This document shows, piece after piece, positions 1 through 13,060 of a stretch of 64,000 nucleotides of DNA. The stretch spans positions 26,224,885-26,288,884 of the forward strand of contig NC_136003.1 of NCBI RefSeq assembly GCF_048128805.1, in the 5' to 3' direction. Position 1 is the stretch's first letter. Every line of letters starts with the position of its first letter. This DNA is from Centroberyx gerrardi (taxonomy: Eukaryota > Chordata > Actinopteri > Beryciformes > Berycidae). A program made the translations under genes and the position numbers. Below the pieces are notes generated by a model that was not told the DNA's origin, made no database searches, and was given only the letters and a program-made list of their open reading frames with translations.

Positions 1-3000
1 TCCAACACATCACCAATTGTGATTAGTCTGCAGTCTAGTCTGGTGAGCCTTCATCTGCAGACTGAGTTTTCATCCCTTTACCCAGTCGAGTGTCAAACCC
101 TCACTTTGAATTTATCCTTATTTTCCCAGTCAGTTTATTGCATAACAACATTTTTATTTGTCCCTTAGCAGTCTCGATTGTGTCGGTGCATGTTTTTCTC
201 CCCAGGTATGTTTTTCACATAACTTGCTCGGCCTCTTCATGTTCAGAGTGAGAGATGGGAGATTACTGTCAGGGCAAGGCTGTATATCTACCCTGCAGCG
301 GCTGTTTTCACTGTGGGATTGGTGCCAGTGCTCGCAGGACTAGACCAGAGATCCTAATCCAAGGTGCTATCTGCAAAATATTTAACTTAATGCTCATGTC
401 ATGTTGCAACTTGAAACATTCCACGATTTGGAAAATGTTGTTTTATAGGTATTTTGAAGTTGGGTAGCCGTAATATATTTATATATATGGGCTTATTAAC
501 ACTGTTTTGATGTGTTTGAAGGATGAGGTGCTTCGCATTTGATTTGTTGATTTTCCACCCTGGCGTCCCAAGTGATCAGACAATGATCACAGTTCTAAAA
601 ATAAGGGATGAGAGAGTGGGAGTCTTGCTTGAATTAATGACCATAGACGTTTGTTAACATAACGCATCTCTTTCCTTGTAGGGCCAGTTGCAATGAACTG
701 CACCACCACAACCACAGTGAGCTCTCAACGGTCTGTCTGTCACACAGGCAAATGGGGGGGGGGGGGGGTAGTTATCCTTGTTAACTCTGTCCAGCAGCAC
801 TACAAAGACAAGAGACTTCTTCCTCTTTGCACTCTTCACGAACACATTGACCCTTTACCCTCATAATATTCCTCAGTGTTGTTGTAACCGCTCTAAATGG
901 CTGCGATTTACGTCAGCTGATATCTCTTGTAAACACCGTGATTTTGACGAGAGGGGTCTGGTTTGTAGTTTTGGCGCCTGCTTTGACTTCCACAGCTTTT
1001 ATTTGTCTTAACAGTGAAACTTCACTGTGACCTCTTCAGGGCTTACCATACACACACACATCATTTTGAGGTTGCATGCTGATAATGCACACATGCTTTC
1101 TAAACTACGGCCTAGCATTCCCACCCCGTTACTTCATTCCCTGATTTGAAAGCGCAAGCGTCGACTCGGGGGTCACTGGCTGAGCTCTGCTGTTAGATGG
1201 GTGGTCTGTTCTCTGGGGGAGAAGGCAATGGGATTTGTCACAGTAATGAGATTTTAGAGGATCCTCAGCAGATGAGTGTCAAACCCTGATCTGTGCACAC
1301 TAGCCCTTTACCAATCAAACCAATCCACAGAGAAAAGGGAACCTGGCACTGTCCTGCAAAAAGCTGCCGGATGGTTGCACGTTTAGCATGCGCGAGCGCA
1401 CGCACACACACACACACACACACACAGCCGGATGCATGCAGGTGTTCTTAAAATGAAAAGAGAAGACTGAGCGCGAGGGATTGATGCCATTGGGTAAGAG
1501 TTGAACCTCTGTTGCAAAAGCGAGAGACTGATTTCCACACTTGTTGGTATGAAGGTGTTCTTTGTTTGGTAAGACACTCCAGCTTCACATACATTGGTAT
1601 GTTAAATTGCTTCACAGTTGAACTATAGTGTTAACTGTGGCAGACCTAATTAATTTCACCATTGCAAAACCTTCTTCATTAAACCTTGTTTTCTTCACAT
1701 TGTGAACACCTTGTTCCATACAGATAAACGTCCTCGATTCCCCCCTCGTCTGTGCAATCATGTATGCATCATCTCTTTAGCCAGTCAGGAGTACTCTTGC
1801 CCTAATTTGTTGTTTTTTTTGTCAGTTGTTTGGTCTAGACATGGGTCATAATTCTCTAAGTTATTCCAGTCAGCAGCTAAAACACTTGTACACCCCCAGT
1901 GATGTTAGTTAGTAGTCATTCATTGGATGGAAGTCAGTTAGGCCGTCTCCGCTGGGACTCTGCAAGACAGAGGAAGTCAGATGTGTCATCACAACTTCCT
2001 GCCACATTTGAGCTCCTTGGTGGCAATCGTGAGATTCTCATGTACAAATAAGGCAAAAGAAGACAGATGGCACAAGCTATTCTGAAGTCTTCCAGGATTG
2101 TGTGTGTGTGTGTGTGTGGGGAATACGTGCCTACCCCTGACATGGTAACTAATCCTGTTTCGTTGTTTTCACTAGAAGGACATGGTAATTCTGTGCCCTC
2201 ACTCAGATCAACATTGCTGCAGTGCAAGTTGCCTTTTTTGGCTAAATTTATTTCACATGCAAAGACGAAGCCCTCATTGACCTAATTTCCATGGCCTCAT
2301 AGCCTCTCGCTGAGCCAGACTTTTTCCAGACACATATCGGGACTTTACATATTGACTCTCGAGTTTTCCACAAAGTCAATAAATAATTTTGAGTTGGGGA
2401 AAGTCGTGTTGGCTCAGCAGTTGTTTGTTAGAGCAACAGGAAGTGGTGGTTGTATGCAGTCTAGCATGCAGCCTGCGAGATAACCAGCCAAGTGAGAGCC
2501 GTCTTGCTAGCATACGAACAGATCGGAAGTGGACCCAGGGATGAGGAGGAGTAGGGACACTTTGGATGGTGATTGCATCTACAGGAAGCTGCATGGCCAC
2601 ACTGTTGATGAGCCAATCATTTCAAAAGCATGTCTTCCGGTTCTCACGAATGCAGACAACACCCTCGCTTTTCCTCCTGCTCAATTGTACATCGGTGCAT
2701 TAAGGCAAAAGCTCAAGAATCGTTTTGACAATTATAATATGGAAATGAGGAAAAATATAAATCAGATTCACATAAGCCGATGTTAACTGCATACACAACA
2801 TTCATGCTGTTTTGTGTTTTGCTTATTAGAGTGCTGCTGTAATCTCTACGTGATGTACGAAGGGGTGATGTGTTGCACCCCGTTCCTCCAGGCCCAGTGG
2901 CATTAACCTTGAGTGCAACATAATTGAATCATGGTCGATTGCATGGGCTTTGATCTCAACTGATTTTAACAGCTCGACATTTTTGAATGCGGGAGATGGG

Positions 3001-4427
3001 TGCACTTAGCCTAGCCTCTCCAACTAGTTTCCATCTGATCCACTGATTCCACTGATGGTAGATCCATTCACTTGCGCAAGTCCATGAAAGAGTTATAGAG
3101 CTGCAAACGTGTAGATCAGCAGTTGTCTCTGATGTGGAGTTCTCCCTCTCTTTACAACTCTGGTAGACAACCCCCCACCCCCACCCCCACCCGTCACCCC
3201 CACCCCCTTCCTCCAGCTCGAGCCAACCGCCTTACATAACAGGGTTTTAGCAAAGTCCGCAGTGGACTTTTCCCCTGCCTAAACAGAGGCGGCCCTTCTT
3301 CCCTGCACACTGGCTTTTCAGTGGCCGTTTCTATGTACACGTCTGAATGTGTCTCTCTGTCTGCTTATTATCCACTTCAATTACCTGTTAGTCCTGCTTT
3401 AAGACGTGGTCATGCATGTCGCTGCTGGGGAGAGACCGCCACAGTCCAGAGGGCAGATTCAGCCGTTAGGACAGTGTAACATCCTCCTCAGTGTGACACC
3501 TGGAGACCCAGGGAGCTTCTCTTTCTTCCTGACCTCCTTGGTGCCTTGGGGAGGTTTTTCATCTGCTCCTCTCAACTTGAACTTTTGACCCAACTGCAGT
3601 TATGTGCTGACAACGTGTGTTTGTTGGCCTACAGTGTGCCGCAGGGAAATTTGGTGACCTGTGTGATGGGGCGGCCAGAGAAGTAAAAAGTGAACCTATG
3701 TTGGCTCATGATTGTAGGACTATGGACAAGGAGATGAGTGATAGAGATGGTTCATATGCGTTATGAACTTGCAAAGTAATTAATTTCATCTGTTCAGCAA
3801 ATCCCCCTCACTCCACCTGGTTTCCCCTTCTGTCTGGCCTACTGTTCATTTCATCAATGAAAATCACATCAAAGTATTCACCAAGAACCCATTATTAATT
3901 TTGAAGATGAAAGAGACTTTCAGCTGGCGCTAACGCTGCCGACCGTAGTAATATTTCACTTGAGGATCTCATACTTGTAGGCCTGTAGTGTACACATGGC
4001 TCACTAACAAGTGATATTGCCCTGTGAGGTTATTATGTTGAAGGCTGGTTCTGTGCTGTAATGTTGAGGGCGGCCCCATGCCGAGCGTCCCACAGCTCGG
4101 CTCACATGACTAGACAGAAGGCACCTGATCCTCTCTCAGGGGTGCAGAGAGACAGATGGAGAGAATGGAAAGAGGGGGGGAGAGATCACATTGACAATAT
4201 TGACGCACTGCTAAAGGTAACAAGAGGACAGTGGAAAAATATATCGGTGATTGTTTTTCTTGCATCCATGCGGAGCGCTTCTATTGCTTGTAATCTGATA
4301 GGAAAGGCACTGATACTGTTCATTGCAATTACTATTTTCAGTTGCACTATCTAGTGGAGTCTGTGCGTATATTTGAATAAATGATTGTGTGTAAATGTTA
4401 GCTAATGTTTTTTCTTTTCTTTTCCAG
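1..4427. other. Upstream region of limd2, no gene recognised
   Basis: No open frame here resembles a known protein, and no short exon joins convincingly in phase 0 to the limd2 exon at 4428. The stretch holds a CA repeat near 1403-1426, a TG repeat near 2099-2118 and a C-rich CCCCCA tract near 3171-3207. It could contain limd2 non-coding or first coding exons and promoter, but nothing in the sequence decides this. Confidence 0.5.
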
Positions 4428-5146
<719 letters not shown>

Positions 5147-8100
5147 TCGTGTCTGCCTGTGTCCCATCGCTGCCCCGCCTCTTCTCCTCCTCTTTCCTCC
5201 TCTTAACACCTCCTATACATCATGATCAACACATGCCTCATATTTTGTTTTTTTGGGGGGGGAGGGGGCGCTCTTAAATCTCCCACGCGCTCACTCGCTT
5301 TTTCCACGCCATCAAAACAGATACACACACACACATGCACAAACACCTAGGAAATGACTGGCCAGTCGTAATCCCATGTTACTTCAAATTAATTTTTGGG
5401 ATATGTTTTGATTTTTATTGATATCTTTATTTTCTTAATTTTATTTTCCAATTTCCTCGTTGGAATTGGTTGTTGATTGTGACCAAACGCCTTCTCCAGT
5501 ATGGGGAATATAATCACATTTGCTTTTAGTTTTGTTTTTTTTTTTTTTTTTCTTAATTTGCACCCTTTCTTTTCTGCATAAGTAACACTGTATGCTCAGG
5601 CAGACATATCAGTAGAGGGGCTACAGAGCATCCACTTTTTGCAGTAGAGCATACACTCAGGTCAATTTTCAGAGGGGTTTCAATTGCAATGTTATCCAAG
5701 GATTTTTTAAATCATTTTTTACATTAGCTTCACTCATTTTAACACAAACACAAATTAAGATAATAGTCCTCAGTATTTTGACTTTGCTGTCAGAGACAAC
5801 TCTGTCATTTTGTCAGGTTTGAAATATTTGGGGAACAAACAGGGTACAACGTACTGTAAAATAACCGCACACATGGGCAATAGCTCACCACTCGTGTTTT
5901 CTTTGTTTTTCTTTTTGGTTTTATTGTTGTTTTCCATTTCATTCCATGGTTCGTTATTTTTTAATGACCTGTGTGACTTTGGTTGTAACCTTGCATGTGG
6001 ATTGGTATGAATGGGTCTTAATAGCCTTATCATCTTATGACTGTATTAATCTGTGTTGTGGATGATTTAAATGTGTCTCGTTTCATTTATGCATAGCATA
6101 TCACTTTTAAAGTTCTGAGAAGCACTTCTTGCTCTGTGTGTTTGCTGGATTTGATTGATGTCATGGCATAAGTTGATCCTCTGAGCTTTTATGGTTGAAA
6201 TGTTAATGGGTTTCTAAGATTGTCATTTGTATACTATCTGTACATAGAGCTGTAGTTTGTGATTAGTGAACATGCCACACTATATTATACTCTTGTCTTG
6301 CACATATGAACACGCATGATCACCAGGCAAGATGTTGATAATCACAGGGAAACTAAGGTCCTGTCTGTAACATCCGTTACTCCCCGATGTGAAACGTTTA
6401 AGTAGAGCTGAAAAATGTTGGTTGGATCAGTTACCGTAACTACATTTCTTTCTGACCCACAAGAGTCACAGTTGGGGATGTTTCTGGACAGAGCTTAAGC
6501 CTCGCAGGAAACCACAAAACTCTGTCACTTCATCATTCCATGCTTGTCAATTGTTGGCCTCTTGTGATGATTTTTTTTTTTGTCCCTGTGCGGTGTTTGA
6601 GTGTGTTCGTTAAGCCGGACAGTTGTTATGGAGACTCGGTATCAAATCACATCGTCTTTTCCATCACTCTTGTATGATTCCCCCAGTAAGCATGGACACG
6701 TTTCCCCTTTAACTAAATGCCTTCCTGTTCTCATCTCATGTCTTACTAGCTAAATGCTTCTTAGCACCAGGACCTATTCCTTATTATTGAATTGAATTGA
6801 ACATAGGTTGTTGATGTAGGGCTTGTCAGAGCTTTGGTCCCCCGTTGTGCTGCTGCACACAAAGCTCAGTGCAGAGCCCCCCCTGCTGGGGAAGTGTGTT
6901 TATAGAATGAGAGAAAGACAAAACAACTGTACCCTTGAACGTCTCTATATAGCTTTTATTCAAAGTTTTGAATAATTAAGTTGCCTCAGTCTGTAGTGCA
7001 GCCACTGCACTCCAGTCACTTTTAATTTTGATCTCATTTAATTGCAACACCTAAGAGAAATTAATCCAGTCAGACAAGATTTCCATGTCATTTTATTCTT
7101 CACAAAGAATGAGTCTAAAGCCATTCAAATATCCCTTTTTAGGAAATATCTAAATACCACTGACTTGACTGACACTTGAATGACACAAAATACTTTTTGT
7201 GACTGAAGGTTTACTGTGAATTTGAGCATGCTGTGCAGAATAGAAAGCTAAACTTAAGAGAAAGATATTTGCTACTTTTTTAAAAGAGAAGCCTTAGAAA
7301 TTAATAGCTGACCTTATTGCTTTTTCAAACAAGACATTTGCTGAGTGCACAGATCCCGTTTTAAAAAAAACTCTCCTGATCTTGCCTTGTCAAAACCAGA
7401 ACTGCTTATTCTACAGAGTCCCACTATTTAACATAGGATGACTTCATTCAACCAGCAGCCATTTTTCTTATCTACCCACTTGATATCCACATAGTGTAAA
7501 TTAATTCTAATTATCCTGTGTGTGACAATGTATTTTATGTTTTCCTTTTTCCTTCCAAGAATCCTTTGAAACCAATAGCGTTGTATTTAGAAAGTGCACC
7601 ATGTCCATACTGTCTTTGTCATTCTCTGTCAGCAGTGCGCCAAGGTACAACTGCAAAATCTGTGAATTGCAACTTGTCTTTTAAGTGCGACAGAAAAGAG
7701 AAGGTACACTTTTCTACACTGGTGCCAAGAGGCTCAGGTGAATGATAGCAGTGTGACGTTTTTATCTGTTAGTCTGTGAGTCATTTCATTTTGTGCTGAA
7801 CTTGATGTGGACTTTTTAATTTTGGTTTTCAGTGCGGGTGTCACTGTTGTCATTGGGAAGTTTTAAATGTACGCATCTTTAAAAATGTATCCTATATTAC
7901 AGACTTGACCTGTGGATTGAGGTGGCCTTACAGCAAAAGGACGCTTTGGGCTGTGTCTGCTGTCTTTCTCCTCTCTTCTCCCTTCCCTGATAGCTCAGTT
8001 GTGATATGGAAGTACAGCAATTTTAAAATGTAAGCGCCCTCTTTCTACAACAACACACACAATCATGTTTGTGCATTTTCTTTAGGTTTTTTTTTTATTT

Positions 8101-8215
8101 TTATTTTTGTTTTTTACATGCTTTTGGAAAAAAATAAAAATGCTGGTGTTGACTTAATGCAATTGTGTTCATTGTTATTGTACAGCGTTCAATAAAGATA
8201 AATGCTTTCATTCCC
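5147..8215 (+). other. limd2: Probable limd2 3' UTR
   Basis: AT-rich sequence with T-runs, no long open frame and almost no recognisable repeats runs from the limd2 stop to a canonical AATAAA at 8191-8196 that is followed by a GT-rich stretch. A roughly 3-kb 3' UTR is inferred; another A-rich AATAAA-containing stretch near 8130 could be used instead. Transcript data would settle the end. Confidence 0.5.
8191..8196 (+). other. limd2: Candidate polyadenylation signal for limd2
   Basis: AATAAA hexamer with a T/G-rich element (GATGGTTGG) about 35 nt downstream. First strong signal in this position relative to the gene, so the assignment to limd2 is by inference. Confidence 0.5.
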
Positions 8216-8378
8216 ACAGGAGACTGATGGTTGGACGCCTTTATAGTTTTGATTGGTTTAGAAGAAACCCTTATGCCAGTTCTTTAGATCACTATGCCTG
8301 AAATACTATCACTTCACTGTCTTACAATTACTTTCCTGCCTCAAATGCCCCTTTACATGGTTTTCACTGGGTCACACA

Positions 8379-8645
8379 GATATCGGCCAGTTGTTTGATT
8401 ACATATCTATTGTGGAATTGGTCAGTACTACACTGGTAGTCATGGGTTTCAGTGGAGAGCTGTAGGGCCCCATTGGTCCAAATGCTGTTTCAGGGGCTTT
8501 TCCACCCTGCACAGAATAAACTGAAGGGGTAAACTCAATAATAGTCTAGTAATTTGTTTTAATGTCATTGAATTTCAGCACAAAGTATTGGCTATCGGCA
8601 GCTTCAATCCAAAAAATATCAGTATCTGTCTCCGAAACCCTTGTT
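8379..8645 (+). mobile_element. Non-autonomous DNA transposon copy, family K (hAT-like ends), copy 1
   Basis: Shares long stretches with 22286-22520 (opposite strand), 31528-31749 and 39229-39420: a block around TTGATTACATAT-TATTGT-GAATTG-TCA-TACTACA, then ATGGGTTTCA-TG, GCTGTTTCAGGGGCTTTTCCACC and a GGCTATCGGCAG terminus. No coding capacity. Ends are degenerate here. Confidence 0.7.
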
Positions 8646-8660
8646 TCCCCTGCCGCCACA

Positions 8661-8690
8661 GTCACATTAAAGGGAAAATTCACCCTAAAA
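8661..8690 (+). mobile_element. TTAA-type MITE end, single terminus
   Basis: TTAAAGGGAAAATTCACCCTA matches the ends of the elements at 19944-20285 and 28514-29463. No partner inverted end was found nearby, so this is probably a truncated copy. Confidence 0.5.
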
Positions 8691-8795
8691 TACTGTTCCC
8701 ATCCTATGATCAGTGTCCAAGCCTCAGGCAGAAACAATCACTCAGACTGGAAGTTCAAAGGTCCTACGTTGACAGGTAAGTCTTAACACTAAAAC

Positions 8796-8800
<5 letters not shown>

Positions 8801-8840
<40 letters not shown>
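8801..8840. repeat. (GT)n microsatellite
   Basis: Twenty uninterrupted GT units. Confidence 0.98.
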
Positions 8841-8842
<2 letters not shown>

Positions 8843-8879
8843 ATTAGTTAAAGGTGGTAGGGGGTATAGATTTAAAATA

Positions 8880-9010
8880 AGTGGGAGTTTTTCCTTGTTC
8901 TCATTGAGGGCCTGAGGTTGGGGATGTAGTTTACATTTGTTTGATGCTGTGGACGTTGTGAAGCCCTTTGAGACTGCAACGGTGATTAAGGGCCATACAA
9001 ATAAACCTGA
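8880..9010 (+). mobile_element. RTE-like LINE 3' tail
   Basis: The sequence GAAGCCCTTTGAGACTGCAA, then GGTGATTAAGGGCCATACAAATAAA, resembles the common 3' terminus of teleost RTE-type LINEs or SINEs that use this tail. A more decayed relative may lie near 49220-49280. No reverse-transcriptase coding sequence is present. Confidence 0.55.
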
Positions 9011-9027
9011 TTCGAGAATAAGTGAAA

Positions 9028-9160
9028 TGCTGCCTTCAAGTACCCCTCAGAATATCTGCCTCTTAGTTCTGACATCAGTGCAAGTAAGTGCTTTTAGTCC
9101 GAAATAGTAACAAACGTGACCAAAGTTTTTTGGCAGCTTTTGTTTTATTTAAAAAATCAA
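9028..9160 (+). mobile_element. MITE family B, left-half copy
   Basis: Starts TGCTGCCTTCAAGT like the element at 40290-40732 and stays similar (GTCCGAAATAGTAACAAA against GTCGGACATAATATGAACAAA). The right inverted end is not visible, so the copy is partial. Confidence 0.55.
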
Positions 9161-10389
9161 GGCATGAGGGTGGAGGTTGATGTGTAATAGCCAACGTCTC
9201 TTTCACCATCAGCTGTTGAGATGGCTTTCATGCTCCAGACCCTAAACGTCACATCTCAGCAACTCGGGTGTCAAAGAAATTTAATGCATTGGGATGCTCT
9301 AAAATCTTTTATTCCGATTTTCCGGCAGTATCTGAAGGCAGCAAAAGCCCTGACTTGCATTTCTACGTCACAGCTGGTACGCCCCACTAATAATACTGTG
9401 CGCGCTCTTGAGGATAGAGACATCGACCGAGTAACAGCGCGTCCCCGAGATTGCACGGCGCTAATTTAGTTACAGTAATCAGAAATACTCCTGGGATTAA
9501 ATCCATGTTACAACCGACATATGGAGCACAAACAGTCAAGGCATCGGGCTAACGTGGATCCTAGCTCGGAGTACACTTTTCATGTTTTGTTGGAAGCATA
9601 AAAGCGGGTTCCGGTGGCGATATTTTTTTTTCTGTCAGGAAGTTTGACGTATTAAAGATTATTTTTTACTTTGTTTTGGCTGGGGGAAAGTTATGTACTA
9701 TCGCTGGCTCCTGTCGCCGTTCGGCAAGTTTGTGAATATTTATGTTGTACTCAAAAGACAGCGTTTTTTCCACTTTTAATGACTGTTTGGCTTTCTCATG
9801 AATGCTGCAGGAATCGCAACAGTCCGATGCTCTGCGGATTGTAGCGTCGATGGAAGAGACCAAACTTTGCTTCGCTTAACATATCGGTGCAAGTTTATGT
9901 GCAGATAATGTGCAGTCAGTAAGCTGTGCTGCCATTGTCCTTTCATTATTTCTACAAGTCTGAATTATCTCGTCTTCCATCATGTCGCGCACTGAATCAG
10001 TTTCCCCCCATACTTTTGTTATAGGCCATATATAGGCCTGTATGGATTCTTCTACAGATATGTTCAGAGGCGAATTCAGAGTTCACGACGATGCGGTTAT
10101 TCACAAAAGTGAGGATACTTTTGACTTTGAAGTGAAAAACTGGCAACCCAAAGAGGGAAAATCTGCAAGCTTAGCAGGAAGAGAGGCCATCAAAATCACG
10201 GAAATCGCATGGTCTTTTTCTCTGGTGTGCTGTTAGTTACAAATGGATTTCATAAAGGCCACACGGTTATTGTTACACCTTTTGTGAACGAAAAACTTTC
10301 CGTTCGCGTTGAGCACGATCAAACGGCTCTCTGACCCACAGGCCCAACGAGCTGACATCCAGCGGGACCGTTGGAAAATGTTGTTTTGG

Positions 10390-10761
10390 AAAATAATGTT
10401 TTCAAAAGCTCCGTCGCGGCAGTTGAGCAGGACTTTCTCTCGGGGCTATAGTTGGAGCAGTCTGATGTAGACTTTTCCGTTGGAACATACTCTCTGAAAA
10501 ACTCAAACTATCTGATGTGACATTGTATTTTTTACTAGCTTGTGTTTTACTAACTTTCCGTTGAAGACGAGACCCGTTACCTGGGGGGTCAGCCCCGCCA
10601 TGGCGCCCGCACACTCCTCGGTGTACCGGTCCGACTGAAGAGACGACGGAGATGAACGGTTGAACCGGCTGCGTCATCTCTGCCGCGCGACACCGGTGAC
10701 AGAAGTCAGCTGCTAAACAGGAGAAGCCTTGTCCTCGCGACCGAGGTCGTCAAGGCGACAG
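10390..10761 (+). promoter_or_regulatory. map3k3: map3k3 promoter/CpG-rich region with probable non-coding exon 1
   Basis: CpG-dense sequence, unlike its AT-rich surroundings, ends at CGACAG followed by GTGAGG at 10762, a strong 5' splice donor. The next exon with a matching acceptor is at 15660 and carries the start codon, so this is the best candidate for promoter and untranslated exon 1. The transcription start site was not located and no TATA box is evident, which fits a housekeeping-type promoter. Confidence 0.5.
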
Positions 10762-10810
10762 GTGAGGGCTGTTGCACGTGACAGGAATCACAGGTATGAG
10801 GCGTGATTTA

Positions 10811-11253
10811 TGCTGCATTCAGGTCACATGGGAAAGATGGTAATTAGCTTTCTGCTTGAAAATGCATTTAACCTCAGCTCTCAGGTGGGAAACACTACAG
10901 ATACAGTTCATCTCCAACTTCCTGAATTCTGAGGCCACCAGCAAAAAAAAAAACATCATCATTAATTTTATTCATGACATAAGGCATTTTGTCTTTACAA
11001 CTCATACATTGTCATGTGGGACACTACACTACATTGCAATGTTTATTTTGCTTTAAAATTGCTTTAATAAACTCAAATGTAACACTCACTAAGTGTGTAT
11101 TTGTTAAGCTGATCAGGAGCAACCCAAGTCTTTATTCATGGTGTTTGACAGCTTCACACAAGTTAAAACTTGTAAACACTTCCAAGCTATTGCTTTTAGC
11201 CATCAAGTTATTCCTATGTTTATTCCTTATTCCCATGTGACATGAGTGCAGCA
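10811..11253 (+). mobile_element. MITE family C, copy 1
   Basis: Terminal inverted repeats: left TGCTGCATTCAGGTCACATG and right CATGTGACATGAGTGCAGCA. The internal sequence matches the opposite-strand copy at 21138-21576, for example around GACAGCTTCACACAAGTT and AACACTTCCAAG. No open frame; non-autonomous. Confidence 0.8.
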
Positions 11254-12816
11254 TTTTGCCACCAAGTAGTTGCAGGAGAAGCATCGTTGTCATGGAAACT
11301 AAACTACTAGCTTGTCAACACAGCTGCCAACATAGCCAAGATTGGGCTTGGAAAGTGAGTGATATCGAAAAAGAGGTACAACTTATTGGTGTATGTAGGC
11401 TAGATTAGTTTAGATATGAAGTAGGCTAAAAATAAAATCTGTTACCTGGTGAGTATATAGATTGTGTAATATTGGATATGTGTTCAAGTGGTCGAGTTAC
11501 GTTTATATTGAACAAGAAGGAGCGAAAGAACAGCTTGGTAAACCATAATATATCTGTGGGGCTTGATAGGGTTTTTGATCAATGTCAATGACTCAATTAT
11601 TACTTTGCCAGGTGCTGAGATTTCTAGCTTTCAAAACTCGCTCTCTGCAGGTACTCACTCGGCACAAAACCTCCCAACCCAATGCAATGTCAAGTCACTC
11701 CTGATCTCCCCTCCACCCCCCACCTTCTAGTTTACTTGTCTCTAATGTGAAAGTGTGACTTAATTGTTTGTGCCAATTACAGGCCATAGTAACTCAAGGG
11801 GACAGGAGGGGAGAGAGGGGCAGGGGCTTTGCCAGAGACTTGTGTAGGAGGAGGCAAGTTATTTCAATGTTGTTGCAATTCCTACTGGTTGCAGATAGAA
11901 GTCGAAAGAGATTATGTAGATAATAATAGAATTTTTATTTTGGGATGGACTGTTTCTTTAATGGCCCTTTTAACTGCTTAATAGCAACAGTGACAAGGCT
12001 TAATAGAAACTTCATCTTTTTCTCATGGTGGTGGCAGTTATCCACGCGCTAATCTGAACGTGATGTGCCACAACATAATCTCAGACAGAAGGAAAATCTG
12101 CCGTCATAACTGCTGCCACCAATATAAGACATGGCAGCAAGTCACCGCAAGTCAAAGGAAACGTGTGTCCTATTAAAACCATTCAAAATAGTGTCAACGT
12201 TGCCTCTCCCTCTTCTCCTCCTTGTCCTTCTCCTTCTTCTCTGTGGCATTAATCACCCACCATACATATCGAATGTATGGAGGCAGCTTTGTTGCATCCT
12301 AACAATTCCACCTATTCTGTCTAACATGACTGTCGCCTTTGTGTTTTCTTTATTTCTATGAACAAGTCCAGATTCTGTACAGTGCTGCGGCACATTCGTG
12401 GTGATGACGTGTAGTTCATTCAGAATGCACAAGGAGGATTGTGGGATTTGTGTGAAAATTCACAGCCAATGTTTAAAGATGACTACTTAAGTTAACTTTT
12501 CACAATAATACAACTTTTACTTCCTTTCATTAATTAGATACTGCTCAAGAAAGAACAAGCATGATTTGTCGAAAATTACTTTCTAAAGTAAACTGTGATT
12601 AATATTGCCCAGGTATAGAGGAGTGAAACATCTCACCCCACACTGACTGATCTGAATTTGGCTCTTGATGTGATACTGCCACGGGAAAAATAAGCTTTAT
12701 CTTTATCTTAAGGACAAAGGAATGTTGGCCCTTTGTGGACAAAGCCTTTATAGACCTTTACTAACGCAATATTGTTGTTGGTGCCATCTGAATATCCAAG
12801 ACAAGCGACGTTTTCG

Positions 12817-13060
12817 GAAATCTTATTCAGATTGCGTATGCACTTACCATTTGAAATGAGTTTGTGTGTGTTAAAACTTTGCAAAATGTAGAAATCAGAA
12901 ATGTGGAGGCTGAGCAGATTAGTGCTGACATGGCTGTACAGTTTTGCAGTATTAGGAAGGCAGGCAGTCTACTTATTTAGAAATCTTATTCAGATTATAC
13001 ATGCAGTTATCGTTTGAAATGAATGCTTGAATGTGTTTGCAAAAACTTTGCAAAGTGTAT
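12817..13060. repeat. Diverged direct repeat pair
   Basis: GAAATCTTATTCAGATT at 12817 recurs at 12980, and similarity continues for about 75 nt (TTTGAAATGA, then AAACTTTGCAAA). Roughly 90 nt of unrelated sequence separates the two units. Origin unknown. Confidence 0.8.

Larger units (their letters stand above)
8216..10389. other. limd2-map3k3 intergenic region
   Basis: No supported gene. It contains transposon fragments at 8379-8645, 8661-8690 and 9028-9160, a GT microsatellite at 8801-8840 and an RTE-like LINE tail at 8880-9010. CpG dinucleotides become more common from about 9370 onward, approaching the map3k3 promoter. A 64-codon open frame at 10042-10236 is not recognisable. Confidence 0.5.

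Noticed and set aside
2529..2786. 85-codon frame upstream of limd2
   Set aside because: No recognisable family, and it does not splice in phase to limd2.
4061..4216. Possible limd2 first coding exon ending at a GTAACA donor
   Set aside because: In phase, but the encoded sequence is unlike LIMD2 N-termini and the donor is weak.
10042..10236. 64-codon frame starting MDSSTDMFRGEF upstream of map3k3 exon 1
   Set aside because: Not low-complexity, but no homology is recognised and there are no splice or promoter features to support it.
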